This document shows positions 25,257-32,885 of a stretch of 43,325 nt of DNA, one piece after another (within the stretch, counting starts at the first letter, position 1; each line of letters opens with the position of its first letter). The position numbers were made by a program, and so were the translations under genes. The stretch is taken from positions 1-43,325 of the forward strand of contig JADCEN010000027.1 in assembly GCA_020250175.1 (NCBI GenBank), in the 5' to 3' direction. The notes under the pieces are model-generated. The model saw only the letters and a list, made by a program, of their open reading frames with translations. It was not told the origin of the DNA and did not search any database. This DNA is from Rhodobacter sp. (GTDB taxonomy: Bacteria; Pseudomonadota; Alphaproteobacteria; Rhodobacterales; Rhodobacteraceae).

Positions 25257-27395
25257 TCAGCGGCCCATCGCAAAACGGAAATTGGAAAGGTAGGACTCGT
25301 AGAGCCGTACCGGTTCGATGGTGTCGGGCAAGGCCCGCGTAACCGCTTGAAAGCGCCGGTCGTCGTCGGTGACGATATAGGCTACGCGCAGGCCTTCCAT
25401 GGCCACAGCGGCAGCACAGAACTCAGTCGCGCGGTCCAGGTCCACGAGCAGGCCGTAGGTGTCCGCTATCTCCCAACCCTGCGCGGGTAGATCGTCGATC
25501 CGGCGGCCCTCTAACCCGGCGCGCATCCACAGCAGTGGTGCGACCCGCTGGAAGGCGAGGTTGTGGCTGACGGCAACCGGGGCCTCATAGGTCAGGGTGA
25601 AGAACTCGGCGTTCTCCTCGAACCCCTCGGCCATCGGGAATTCGTCGGTGAACTTGTAGTCGCCTGCGATGGGCTGGCCGTCCGGCGTTTTGCCGGTGAT
25701 GGTCGCCGCGATCCGGGGCTTGGTGATGTAATCGCAGATGCCCCATTTCTCCCACTCAGGGTCGCCCGCGCGCAGGCCTGCCTTGCGCAGGGTGGTCTGT
25801 TCGTCAGCGGCCACCTCGTTGTTCGTCACCGAGATGCACTGCCGCCGCCCGCCATCCTGCCGGTTCAGGCGCATGACGGCATGGGCGGTGGTGCCGGAGC
25901 CGGAGAAGAAGTCGAGGATGGTGGCGTCTCTATTTCTGCCGACAACAAACCGAAGGCAATCTTCAACAGCATAGACCGACTTCGGATAGGGGAAACGTCG
26001 ATTGGGCACCAAAGCCTTCAATAGGCCCGCGCCATGTTCCGATGCGCTATGCGCAACAAGATTCCAGATGGTTGTGGGATTCCGCGTACCAAAAGCATCA
26101 GCGAACTCCAATTCAAGTGCGCCTTCCGCATCCTTTCCAACCACTGCGACCTCTCCGCTCTCGATCATTTGTCGGATGCCAGTTTGCAGATAGGAAATAG
26201 ATCGAAGCCCTGTCGACCTATCCCTTTTACCGAATTTCGCATGGCCGATTGCGAGATACTCGCGAAACGACGGCGGGCTGAGACGCCACATTAACTCTTG
26301 ACCAGACTGGTCGATTGGAAAAATTGCCAATGTCCCAGGTGGAGAAGGGATGTCCTCGGGACGAATATCCGGGGCCGGCGGTTCTCCGGTCGAATGGTAC
26401 CTACCAGTCTTCGCATCAATATAGATTGGAAAGAACATCGAAGGGATGCGCTGGCGTCGACTTCCTTCACCATTGCGCATCAACCCCGCCCAGCGGACCT
26501 TCCGCCCCTCTTCATCAACTTCACGAAGCATATCAGAACGCCAAGGAGTGACTGCCGCTGCTCCAAGGAAGACGAAATAGATGTACTCATCCACACGGCT
26601 AAAGCGACCCGATCGCGCCGAGCCCTTAGGATTAATCACGGAGCTGATCATCTGAACCGTGGCATCAGGAAAAATCTGCTCGAGAAGCAAACCCAGTCTG
26701 AGGTACTCCTTTTCGTCGATAGTAACGATCAACGTGGAAGCAGCTGGATTTAACAGCTCTCGCGATATCAATAGCCTGCGCTCAATGAATGCCAACCATT
26801 TGGAGTGGCGATACAAGTCCTCTGATTCGACATAGTCGTTGTTGTATTTCCAATCCTTCGCCCCGGTATTATAAGGCGGATCGATGTAAATCGCGTCGAT
26901 CTTGCCCCGGTGGGTATAGGTCAGCGCCTCCAGCGCATGAAAGTTCTCGCCGTTGATTACCGTGTGAAAGGGCTTGTCGCCGCCCTGCGTCACCTTTCCC
27001 GTGCTGACCAGCCCCGGATAAATGTAGTCCCGGAACTCGGCCACTACGACCAGATCAGCAACCGGCACCTCCGCGTTCTCAGGCTCGGCCGCGTCGATCA
27101 GCGACAGATGGGCGACCCGCGCCTCCCCCGCTCCTTCCAGCCGCAGCACCCGCCACAGCCGCTGATCCCCCTTGGCCGTGGACCCGCGCTGCGGCAACAC
27201 ATGCACCTTGTCGCCCCGCCGGATCGGGCGGCCGGGCAGTTCCACGCTTTCGGGCTTGTGCCGCTCAAAGTTCAGGCCGAAAGCCCGCCGTGATGCCAGC
27301 GCCTTGAACTCGCGGTCAAGCTCATCCCCCAAGGCCGGGTCCTTCGCCTTCGCCCGTGCGATCAGATCCGTCAGTCGCGACACGTCAAACCTCAT
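25257..27395 (-). CDS. Type III-like site-specific DNA methyltransferase (Mod)
   Basis: The 712-residue protein is a beta-class N6-adenine (or N4-cytosine) methyltransferase: catalytic motif IV IDPPYNTG (171-178) precedes the SAM-binding motif I DFFSGSGTTAHA (near 488-500). Between them lies the target recognition region of about 300 residues, encoded by DNA visibly lower in GC and with different codon choice from both flanks (roughly 25,930-26,880), as expected for a swapped recognition domain. N-terminal ~140 residues contain a VHVLPQRG-type beta-rich segment unlike classical EcoP15I Mod. It is coupled to Res downstream. Its ATG overlaps the stop of a small upstream ORF (ATGA). Confidence 0.9.
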   Translation of the reverse strand: MRFDVSRLTDLIARAKAKDPALGDELDREFKALASRRAFGLNFERHKPESVELPGRPIRRGDKVHVLPQRGSTAKGDQRLWRVLRLEGAGEARVAHLSLIDAAEPENAEVPVADLVVVAEFRDYIYPGLVSTGKVTQGGDKPFHTVINGENFHALEALTYTHRGKIDAIYIDPPYNTGAKDWKYNNDYVESEDLYRHSKWLAFIERRLLISRELLNPAASTLIVTIDEKEYLRLGLLLEQIFPDATVQMISSVINPKGSARSGRFSRVDEYIYFVFLGAAAVTPWRSDMLREVDEEGRKVRWAGLMRNGEGSRRQRIPSMFFPIYIDAKTGRYHSTGEPPAPDIRPEDIPSPPGTLAIFPIDQSGQELMWRLSPPSFREYLAIGHAKFGKRDRSTGLRSISYLQTGIRQMIESGEVAVVGKDAEGALELEFADAFGTRNPTTIWNLVAHSASEHGAGLLKALVPNRRFPYPKSVYAVEDCLRFVVGRNRDATILDFFSGSGTTAHAVMRLNRQDGGRRQCISVTNNEVAADEQTTLRKAGLRAGDPEWEKWGICDYITKPRIAATITGKTPDGQPIAGDYKFTDEFPMAEGFEENAEFFTLTYEAPVAVSHNLAFQRVAPLLWMRAGLEGRRIDDLPAQGWEIADTYGLLVDLDRATEFCAAAVAMEGLRVAYIVTDDDRRFQAVTRALPDTIEPVRLYESYLSNFRFAMGR

Positions 27396-27601
27396 TCTTC
27401 GAATTGCGCGCGGGCCAGGCCGACATGCAGCCGACCGTCCCCGCTTCCGCTATGGAGCAACCGGAGGTGAGCAGGCAACGCAAACCTGTCGTCCGGATAC
27501 CGGTCCGCAGAGGATGGATCGCTGGAGCGTTGGGTTTCATGCATGCCCTCAAAAGCCGGATGGCGACGGCCTTGCCGAACGCCCGGGATTTGAGCTGACA
27601 T
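27392..27601 (-). CDS. Small hypothetical ORF coupled to mod
   Basis: A 69-residue frame ends ...GDGRLHVGLARAQFEE with its stop overlapping the Mod start codon (ATGA), the spacing seen for genuine coupled genes in this island. I do not recognise the sequence and the N-terminal part (MSAQIPGVRQGRRH) looks unconserved; it may be the tail end of a degraded gene. The 128 bases between it and the next gene hold nothing I can identify. Confidence 0.3.
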   Translation of the reverse strand: MSAQIPGVRQGRRHPAFEGMHETQRSSDPSSADRYPDDRFALPAHLRLLHSGSGDGRLHVGLARAQFEE

Positions 27602-27729
27602 TACCGCCGTTTACCGTGTGAGACTAAGCTGCGGACCGCTTCGAGCGCAAGCCGAATGCGGCTGAGATCACCAAGGCAGACAATCGGGGGTGTGTGGACG
27701 GCCATGGCGCCGCCGCAGCCAATACCTGG

Positions 27730-28494
27730 TCAGAACAGGGCCAACTGCCCTGTATCGTTCACCCGCAGAACGCCCAGCAGCTGCCAGGTCTGCGGGCGTT
27801 TGGCCATGTTGCCGAGGCAGAACAACATGCCCTTTCGAGGATATTCTTCATTGAAGGTCGCATTCATCCAATCAAGCGTTGCGCGCTCCGACCCCTCGCG
27901 CCTCAGCCCATTGAAGAACATCGCGTGGGCTTCCCAATCCCCGTTGGCACAGTCGTGCTGCCCTGCGGCGTCTTCAAACTTGAAGCGGAAGTCATATGGG
28001 CTGGGCTCCAGCGCTTTCAGCCGCTCATCGAAGAAGGAATCCTGACGCGCTGCGTCGGCGTAGATGCGCCGCTCTTGCTCAAGTTCGTCTGGTTTCTTCG
28101 GCTTGTAGTAGAAGCGGGTGTTTCTGGGGCGGATGAGCGCAAGCGACCGCCCCGCGGCTTCGGCATCCTTGAAGGATGCTGACACCAAGCGATTGAGAAA
28201 GGGGGCGCGATCCTTCGGGGGCATTTCACCGTTCACGACAATGCTGTCTTCCCAAACGCGACAGCTTTCTGGCCGCCGATCGCTGGTTGGAAGGCGGTAT
28301 TTGAAATCGACCCAATCCCAACGCTTGAACGTGGCCTCGTCGGCAAGATGCCGAAATCTGACAGGAAAGAGACGTTTGAACTCGCCGTTGGGGGTCACCC
28401 CGGCGCAGCAAACCGTTTCCCCTTGTGTCGCGCTACGCTGCGGTAAGGCTTTCACCAAGATGGAAACGCGGCAACTTTGCGGCGTTACGGTCAT
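27730..28494 (-). CDS. Conserved DUF488-partner protein, function unknown
   Basis: The 254-residue protein has an N-terminal beta-rich region, VSILVKALPQRS, GETVCCAGVTPNGEFKRLFP and FKRWDWVDFKYRLP, followed by RPESCRVWEDSIVV, then a charged middle (ARPKKPDELEQERR-like) and C-terminal DWEAHAMFFN and QTWQLLGVLRV. From memory, similar proteins are found next to DUF488 genes and are thought to hold OB-like folds; no activity is known. The chosen ATG at 28494 lies inside the end of the DUF488 gene, giving a 62-base overlap, supported by the continuous beta-strand pattern at the N-terminus. A later in-frame GTG would cut into that pattern. Probably acts together with DUF488. Confidence 0.7.
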   Translation of the reverse strand: MTVTPQSCRVSILVKALPQRSATQGETVCCAGVTPNGEFKRLFPVRFRHLADEATFKRWDWVDFKYRLPTSDRRPESCRVWEDSIVVNGEMPPKDRAPFLNRLVSASFKDAEAAGRSLALIRPRNTRFYYKPKKPDELEQERRIYADAARQDSFFDERLKALEPSPYDFRFKFEDAAGQHDCANGDWEAHAMFFNGLRREGSERATLDWMNATFNEEYPRKGMLFCLGNMAKRPQTWQLLGVLRVNDTGQLALF

Positions 28495-28948
28495 ATCGAT
28501 CTGGATCATCGGCAAAAAGGTTGAAAATATCGAAGCCCGTCTTTTCGGAGACCTCATTTGCGACAATCGTCCGATGGCACGTCTCGGGATCGCGTTCGAA
28601 GCAGAGTAGGCATGTCGACGCTGCCTGCACGGTTTCCGTCAGTTCCGTCAGGGCGCTCTGCGCATCGTCCGTCAGGATGTGCGCGCCGTAAATCGAACGG
28701 AATCGGTCATACTCACCGGCGCGCGCTGCTTCCCTGCCAGGTTTTGGATCACCGAGCGAGACGAAATGAATGTAACGTATGCCTTCGTCGGCGAGGCGTT
28801 CGGCCAGCTTCTTCTTCGAAAACCCGGCCTTGCGAGAGACCGCGACCGCACGTACGTCAGCCAGCTGCCGTACACCGGCCGCCTTCAGGGTCCGGACGAA
28901 CCGATCAATATCGGTCCCTTCATATCCAACTGTGAATAGAACGCTCAT
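28433..28948 (-). CDS. DUF488 domain-containing protein
   Basis: The 171-residue protein begins MSVLFTVGYEGTDIDRFVRT and carries the DUF488 landmarks TVGYEG, LADVRAVAVSRKAGFSKKKL, YIHFVSLGDPKP and the cysteine-containing CLLCFERDPETCHRTIVA near residue 120-135. The function of DUF488 is not established; the conserved Cys/His pair hints at a nucleotide- or metal-related activity. AAAGAGG precedes the ATG at 28948. Here it overlaps an OB-like partner gene by 62 bases and lies between a serine recombinase cassette and a restriction-modification pair, a typical defence-island setting. Confidence 0.85.
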   Translation of the reverse strand: MSVLFTVGYEGTDIDRFVRTLKAAGVRQLADVRAVAVSRKAGFSKKKLAERLADEGIRYIHFVSLGDPKPGREAARAGEYDRFRSIYGAHILTDDAQSALTELTETVQAASTCLLCFERDPETCHRTIVANEVSEKTGFDIFNLFADDPDRYDRNAAKLPRFHLGESLTAA

Positions 28949-29003
28949 GCCTGCCTCTTTTTGAAACCCTAGCACGGGCAGTTGCCCCCGTGAATCCCCT
29001 GAT

Positions 29004-29414
29004 TCAGCGGGATTCATTGTCAATGATGGACATTGCCAGATGATGGCGCTGTTCCGACCAGTCGGACGGTAACGGCTCGCGCAGCGCCTCCAGCGTGAGG
29101 CCGCGCGGCTGTCGGCCATCCAGAATCGCCTCGACAAGATCCGGCGCAAGCTGTGCGAGCCGCATGGTCCGCGTCAGAAAAGGTGCGGCGATCCGTTCGT
29201 GCTGAGCCAGATCGGCAATGGTGGAGAACTCGCCCGTGTCCAGCATGCGTTTCCAGCGGAAGGCGCGCGCCAGCGCCTTGACCAGCGTGTCGTCGGTTTG
29301 GCGAGGGGTCGACCTGTCGGTCGGCAAGACCATCTCTTTCCGCCCGCCGCGCTTCACAAGGCGGAACGGGACATGCACGGTGATGGTATCTGGGATCGCC
29401 TTTGCGCGGGTCAT
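29004..29414 (-). CDS. Conserved recombinase-associated small protein
   Basis: The 136-residue product begins MTRAKAIPDTITVHVPFRLV. Its middle shows a helix-turn-helix-like stretch, STIADLAQHERIAAPFLTRT, followed by LAQLAPDLVEAILDGRQPRG, reminiscent of the ParB/KorB-type or resolvase-associated HTH region. From memory, such short proteins follow DUF2924-recombinase pairs in many alphaproteobacterial islands. It overlaps the recombinase stop by four bases (ATGA), so it is translated with it; a DNA-binding accessory role in recombination directionality is a reasonable but unproven guess. Confidence 0.75.
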   Translation of the reverse strand: MTRAKAIPDTITVHVPFRLVKRGGRKEMVLPTDRSTPRQTDDTLVKALARAFRWKRMLDTGEFSTIADLAQHERIAAPFLTRTMRLAQLAPDLVEAILDGRQPRGLTLEALREPLPSDWSEQRHHLAMSIIDNESR

Positions 29415-30715
29415 GCCGCCGCTCCCTCATTTGGAGTCATCTCTCGCGCCAACGCCGCCAGCCCGTCCGTGCGCAATCGCACATTCATGCCATCGGCGAT
29501 GATGTCGACCCGCTCGACCAGAAGCGCCACAATGAGCGCCTGCTCGGCGGGGAAGAGTTCGTCCCATAGCGGGTCAAGCCGGGAAAGGGCTGTGTAGGCC
29601 TCTGCCTCATTGATCCCCGCATCTTTCTCTCGGGCCGCCTTCCACGTGCCCGCGACGATTTCTGGCTGGCGAAACACCGCGCGCAACTGGTCGATAACGG
29701 CAGCTTCGATCTCACCTGCGGGCACGCGGCCCACAGGGCACGATCCGGCGCCATGCTTCAGGACCGTCTGGCTGACGTAGTAACGGTATAGCCGCCCGCC
29801 CTTGCGGGTGTGGGTCGGGGAAAATGCAGCGCCATCGGGACCGTAGAGCAACCCACGCAACAACGCGGGCGTGTCAGCGCGGGTCCGCGCTGCGCGCTTG
29901 CGCGGGCTTTCCGTCAGGATGGCATGCACCCTGTCCCATGCCTCGATGTCGATGATCGCCGCATGCTCGCCTGGATAGCTTGTCCCCTTGTGGACCGCTT
30001 CGCCAATGTAGACCCGGTTGTTGAGCATCCGGTAGATGAACTTCTTGTCGATGCGGTGGCCACGTGCGGTGGTGACGCCCCGCTCGGCCAGTTCGTGCGC
30101 CAACAGTGTGCCGGAACCGATCTCGATGAACCGGGCGAACACCGAGCGGACATGGTCGGCATCGGCGGTCTCGACCAGCTTCCGGTTCTTGACCTCGTAC
30201 CCTAGCGGCGGGCAGCCGCCCATCCACATCCCCTTCATCCGGCTGGCGCGGAACTTGTCGCGGATGCGTTCGGCCGTCACTTCGCGTTCGAACTGTGCGA
30301 AGGACAGTAAGATGTTCAGCGTCAGCCGCCCCATAGACGTGGTGGTGTTGAACGACTGTGTGACGGAAACGAAGGTCACGCCGTTCCGGTCGAACACCTC
30401 GACCAGCTTGGAAAAATCCATCAACGAGCGGGATAGGCGGTCGATCTTGTAGACGACCACCACGTCAACCAGCCCATCCTCGATGTCGGCAAGCAGCCGT
30501 TTCAGGCCGGGGCGTTCCAGCGTGCCACCGGAGATGCCGCCGTCGTCATACTGATCGCGGACCAGCACCCAGCCCTCGGACCGTTGACTGGCGATGTAGG
30601 ATTCGCAGGCCTCGCGCTGTGCGTGCAGCGAGTTGAATTCCTGCTCCAGCCCTTCTTCAGATGATTTGCGGGTGTAGACGGCGCAGCGTAGCTTGCGGAC
30701 GACAGGTTTGTTCAT
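29411..30715 (-). CDS. Large serine recombinase
   Basis: The 434-residue enzyme is a site-specific serine recombinase/integrase that would move the surrounding island. The resolvase domain has the catalytic Ser in VYTRKSSEEG (Ser18), the arginine-rich YKIDRLSRSLMDF, and FAQFEREVTAERIRDK. It is followed by the recombinase domain GGCPPLGYEVKNRKLVE and KKFIYRMLNNRVYIGE. A zinc-ribbon-like region (GLLYGPDGAAFSPTHTRKG...SCPVG) has lost most of the expected cysteines, which is common in this subgroup. A C-terminal helix follows. Start ATG at 30715 overlaps the DUF2924 stop. Frame upstream to 30823 belongs to the DUF2924 gene region. Confidence 0.93.
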   Translation of the reverse strand: MNKPVVRKLRCAVYTRKSSEEGLEQEFNSLHAQREACESYIASQRSEGWVLVRDQYDDGGISGGTLERPGLKRLLADIEDGLVDVVVVYKIDRLSRSLMDFSKLVEVFDRNGVTFVSVTQSFNTTTSMGRLTLNILLSFAQFEREVTAERIRDKFRASRMKGMWMGGCPPLGYEVKNRKLVETADADHVRSVFARFIEIGSGTLLAHELAERGVTTARGHRIDKKFIYRMLNNRVYIGEAVHKGTSYPGEHAAIIDIEAWDRVHAILTESPRKRAARTRADTPALLRGLLYGPDGAAFSPTHTRKGGRLYRYYVSQTVLKHGAGSCPVGRVPAGEIEAAVIDQLRAVFRQPEIVAGTWKAAREKDAGINEAEAYTALSRLDPLWDELFPAEQALIVALLVERVDIIADGMNVRLRTDGLAALAREMTPNEGAAA

Positions 30716-31167
30716 GCTGTCCTCCGGTGGTTTTTCAGCCCGAAGAAGACCCAACCGTTCCACCGCGTCCCGGTGATTGCGCGCGCAATGGCAGAAAGCG
30801 ACTGGTATGGCCGCCCCTGCCATTCAAAGCCACCTTGAGTCACAGTGACGATCTGTTCGATGCCCTGCCACTCGCGCAGCAGCCGAGTGCCGGTGATGGG
30901 GCGGTCGCGATCGGCGCGGATACGGCGCGTGGTGATGTTGCCGCCATCAAGCTGTTCGCCCAAGGCTTCCAGCCGCCGGATCGTATCGGACTTCAGCCCG
31001 CCATAGGCCAGTTCCTGGATACGGTAGGCCAGCCGGGATTCAAGGTAGCGGCGGTTGAAAGGCGGTGGTTCGGTTTCGAACAGGTCGCGCCACTGTGCCT
31101 TCAGGTCCGGCGTAGATGTGGTCTTCAGCGCGGCCAAGCGCGCGGGGATGGGGTCGGATTTCGTCAT
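30712..31167 (-). CDS. DUF2924 domain protein
   Basis: The 151-residue protein, starting MTKSDPIPARLAALKTTS, has the DUF2924 pattern LKAQWRDLFETEPPPFNRRY, LESRLAYRIQELAYGGL, GTRLLREWQG and GGFEWQGRPYQSLSAIARAI, ending TRWNGWVFFGL. DUF2924 proteins are almost always encoded next to large serine recombinases in alphaproteobacterial mobile elements and are presumed DNA-binding helpers; mechanism unknown. It overlaps both neighbours by four bases, giving a tightly coupled cassette. Confidence 0.9.
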   Translation of the reverse strand: MTKSDPIPARLAALKTTSTPDLKAQWRDLFETEPPPFNRRYLESRLAYRIQELAYGGLKSDTIRRLEALGEQLDGGNITTRRIRADRDRPITGTRLLREWQGIEQIVTVTQGGFEWQGRPYQSLSAIARAITGTRWNGWVFFGLKNHRRTA

Positions 31168-31367
31168 GCTTCTCTCCGGTGGCTTGGAGTTGCATGAAGG
31201 CATTGATCGGGCGGACAGTGTAGGCAACTTTCTCCAGTTCGGTCAGAGACTTCGCCCCGTTCCCGCATCCGCAGCCGGATCAGTCCGAGCGCCAGCAACC
31301 CGCACAGTTCGGTGCGACGGGCGGTGGGGCTCATCTGATCGGGTGGCAGGGAGTTCGGGCGTTTCAT
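31164..31367 (-). CDS. Small conserved protein of the DUF2924-recombinase cassette
   Basis: A 67-residue protein, MKRPNSLPPDQMSPTARRTE, continuing LCGLLALGLIRLRMRERGEV, ends CLHATPSHRREA. The core (MSPxxRRxELxxLLAxGLIRLR) recalls small proteins that I remember at the head of DUF2924-recombinase cassettes. The stop overlaps the DUF2924 start (ATGA). The start at 31367 is preferred; an ATG at 31376 is possible. Function unknown. Confidence 0.6.
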   Translation of the reverse strand: MKRPNSLPPDQMSPTARRTELCGLLALGLIRLRMRERGEVSDRTGESCLHCPPDQCLHATPSHRREA

Positions 31368-31376
31368 GAAGGGCAA

Positions 31377-31646
31377 TTCCGTGCTGGCTTGCCTTTCTCC
31401 TACTCATGGCGGTGACCAACTGTCCCACACGGTCAAGAATGCGCGAAGATCGCACCACGGACTCGACTCGAAGTTGTTAGATCGGGTAGAACATAATCAG
31501 AACTTCAGTCACTCCCTTCCGGCCAGACAGGAGCACTTCGAGCGCCAAATGGAGCGAAGTGCCATTGGGTGCCGGGTGAAACTGAAGACCTACAGGTGAC
31601 TTGATTGAGCCCATGATCTGAATAGTCGGTGTCAAGAGGAGAACGT
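31377..31646. promoter_or_regulatory. Divergent intergenic region between recombinase cassette and unknown pair
   Basis: These 270 bases separate the leftward recombinase cassette from the rightward two-gene unit and must hold promoters for both. AT content is higher than in the neighbouring genes. I saw no convincing -35/-10 pair or palindrome; AGGAGA at 31635-31640 is the ribosome-binding site of the rightward gene. Confidence 0.4.
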
Positions 31647-32885
31647 ATGGCCAAAAGGATCCGCAACTTCGTCGACCGCGCGTTTTCTCGGACGGTTGAT
31701 CTGCAAATGCTGCATCGTCTTCTCAGCCCCTATCTCGGACAGATCGGAGTGGATTGGGATGCGCTGTCCGACGACGACGGCAAACGGCGCGAGGCAATTT
31801 TCGATCTGTTTGCCAAAGCCGATTTGAAGTTTCCGGCACCGCTCCAATTCGCTCTCTACAACATTTCCACGCTGTCCACGGATTATGGCGCCCGGTTCAT
31901 CCAGGAGATCGCGACGGAAATGGGTGTCAACGTTCTGGCGGCCCACCGTATCGACGGCAGTCCTGACGATCTGCGTTTCAACCCGCGCTTCATGGCCTTG
32001 GCCACATGGCTGGATCATCGAGTCGTTTTCGACAGGGCGCTGAGCGCGGCGGCTTTCCTCGCATACTCGAGCAAACTCGAGCGCGACGCCGACCGCGAGA
32101 ATGTCGAACCCAGACATCATGAAAAAGGAGTGCGGGAGGCGTTCACCGAAGACGTGCGGCAGCATTTCGTCGGACGATACAACGGGCATTATTGCGACGT
32201 GCGGTGGTTCGAGGAGGAGGACCTGCTTCGGGTGCTGATCTTGCATGGCTCCAAGCCTGAGACGAAGAACGTTGACCAAGAGGGCGCGGAGGATACCCTG
32301 AAATTTCGGGAAATCGTCCAGTCGACCATCGAATACGATCTGCGACAGGGTGCGATCGCGGTCGGCTCGAAGTCGGCAACCGATGCCAAAAAGCTGGTGA
32401 AACTGTTTGGCGGTCACGTCCTTGGCGACTCGAACATCTTCGAGGCTTCAGCGAAGGAGCAACTTTACACGCTCGAGCCGCTCCAGCGGCAAGGCGGAGC
32501 GTTTAAGTTCCACTTCGATCCCGAAGGTGACATCACCCATGTTGCCCTGCGCGAGGTGCGCGTCGACGAGGCTCAAATCACAAGGACGGGGCGGCTGCGG
32601 CGTTCGCCATGGTTCCTGACGCTGGGCGACTCCGAGAACGCGCTGAAGCGCTTGAAGGTCGTCGCGCCGGAGATCGAGATCGACGACGTCCGGATTGTCC
32701 ATGCCAAGATCGATGTGACAATCGAGGTGGACGGCAGCGAGATCGTGGTCCCAGTGACGATCCGGCCGCCGCGCACTGTGAGCATGCGCGATCACTCACA
32801 TGAACGACTCATCCTCGAGATGCTTGAAAAGAATGACGTTCGCAAACGCCGCAGAACTGATCAAGCTGCTGTTGCGGCAGAGTGA
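31647..32885 (+). CDS. Unknown protein, first gene of an undescribed two-gene unit
   Basis: The 412-residue protein starts MAKRIRNFVDRAFSRTVDLQ with AGGAGA eight bases upstream. It is acidic, soluble in appearance, has no signal peptide or membrane segment, and no nucleotide-binding or nuclease motif I can name. Residues ~1-130 look helical (MLHRLLSPYLGQIGVDWDAL, FALYNISTLSTDYGARFIQE); ~150-330 look mixed alpha/beta with HYCDVRWFEEEDLLRVLILH and FKFHFDPEGDITHVALREV; the C-terminal 80 residues form a beta-rich segment (VHAKIDVTIEVDGSEIVVPV) ending in a basic tail KRRRTDQAAVAAE. It overlaps the next gene by 53 bases, implying joint synthesis. The place between a recombinase cassette and phage genes suggests an accessory, possibly defensive, role; that is inference. 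Confidence 0.75.
   Translation: MAKRIRNFVDRAFSRTVDLQMLHRLLSPYLGQIGVDWDALSDDDGKRREAIFDLFAKADLKFPAPLQFALYNISTLSTDYGARFIQEIATEMGVNVLAAHRIDGSPDDLRFNPRFMALATWLDHRVVFDRALSAAAFLAYSSKLERDADRENVEPRHHEKGVREAFTEDVRQHFVGRYNGHYCDVRWFEEEDLLRVLILHGSKPETKNVDQEGAEDTLKFREIVQSTIEYDLRQGAIAVGSKSATDAKKLVKLFGGHVLGDSNIFEASAKEQLYTLEPLQRQGGAFKFHFDPEGDITHVALREVRVDEAQITRTGRLRRSPWFLTLGDSENALKRLKVVAPEIEIDDVRIVHAKIDVTIEVDGSEIVVPVTIRPPRTVSMRDHSHERLILEMLEKNDVRKRRRTDQAAVAAE

Noticed and set aside
22300-31646. Second copy of the tRNA-Ser 3' end as an att site
   Set aside because: I looked for a repeat of the GGTTCGAATCCCACCGCTTCC segment at the other island end and did not see it in the window.
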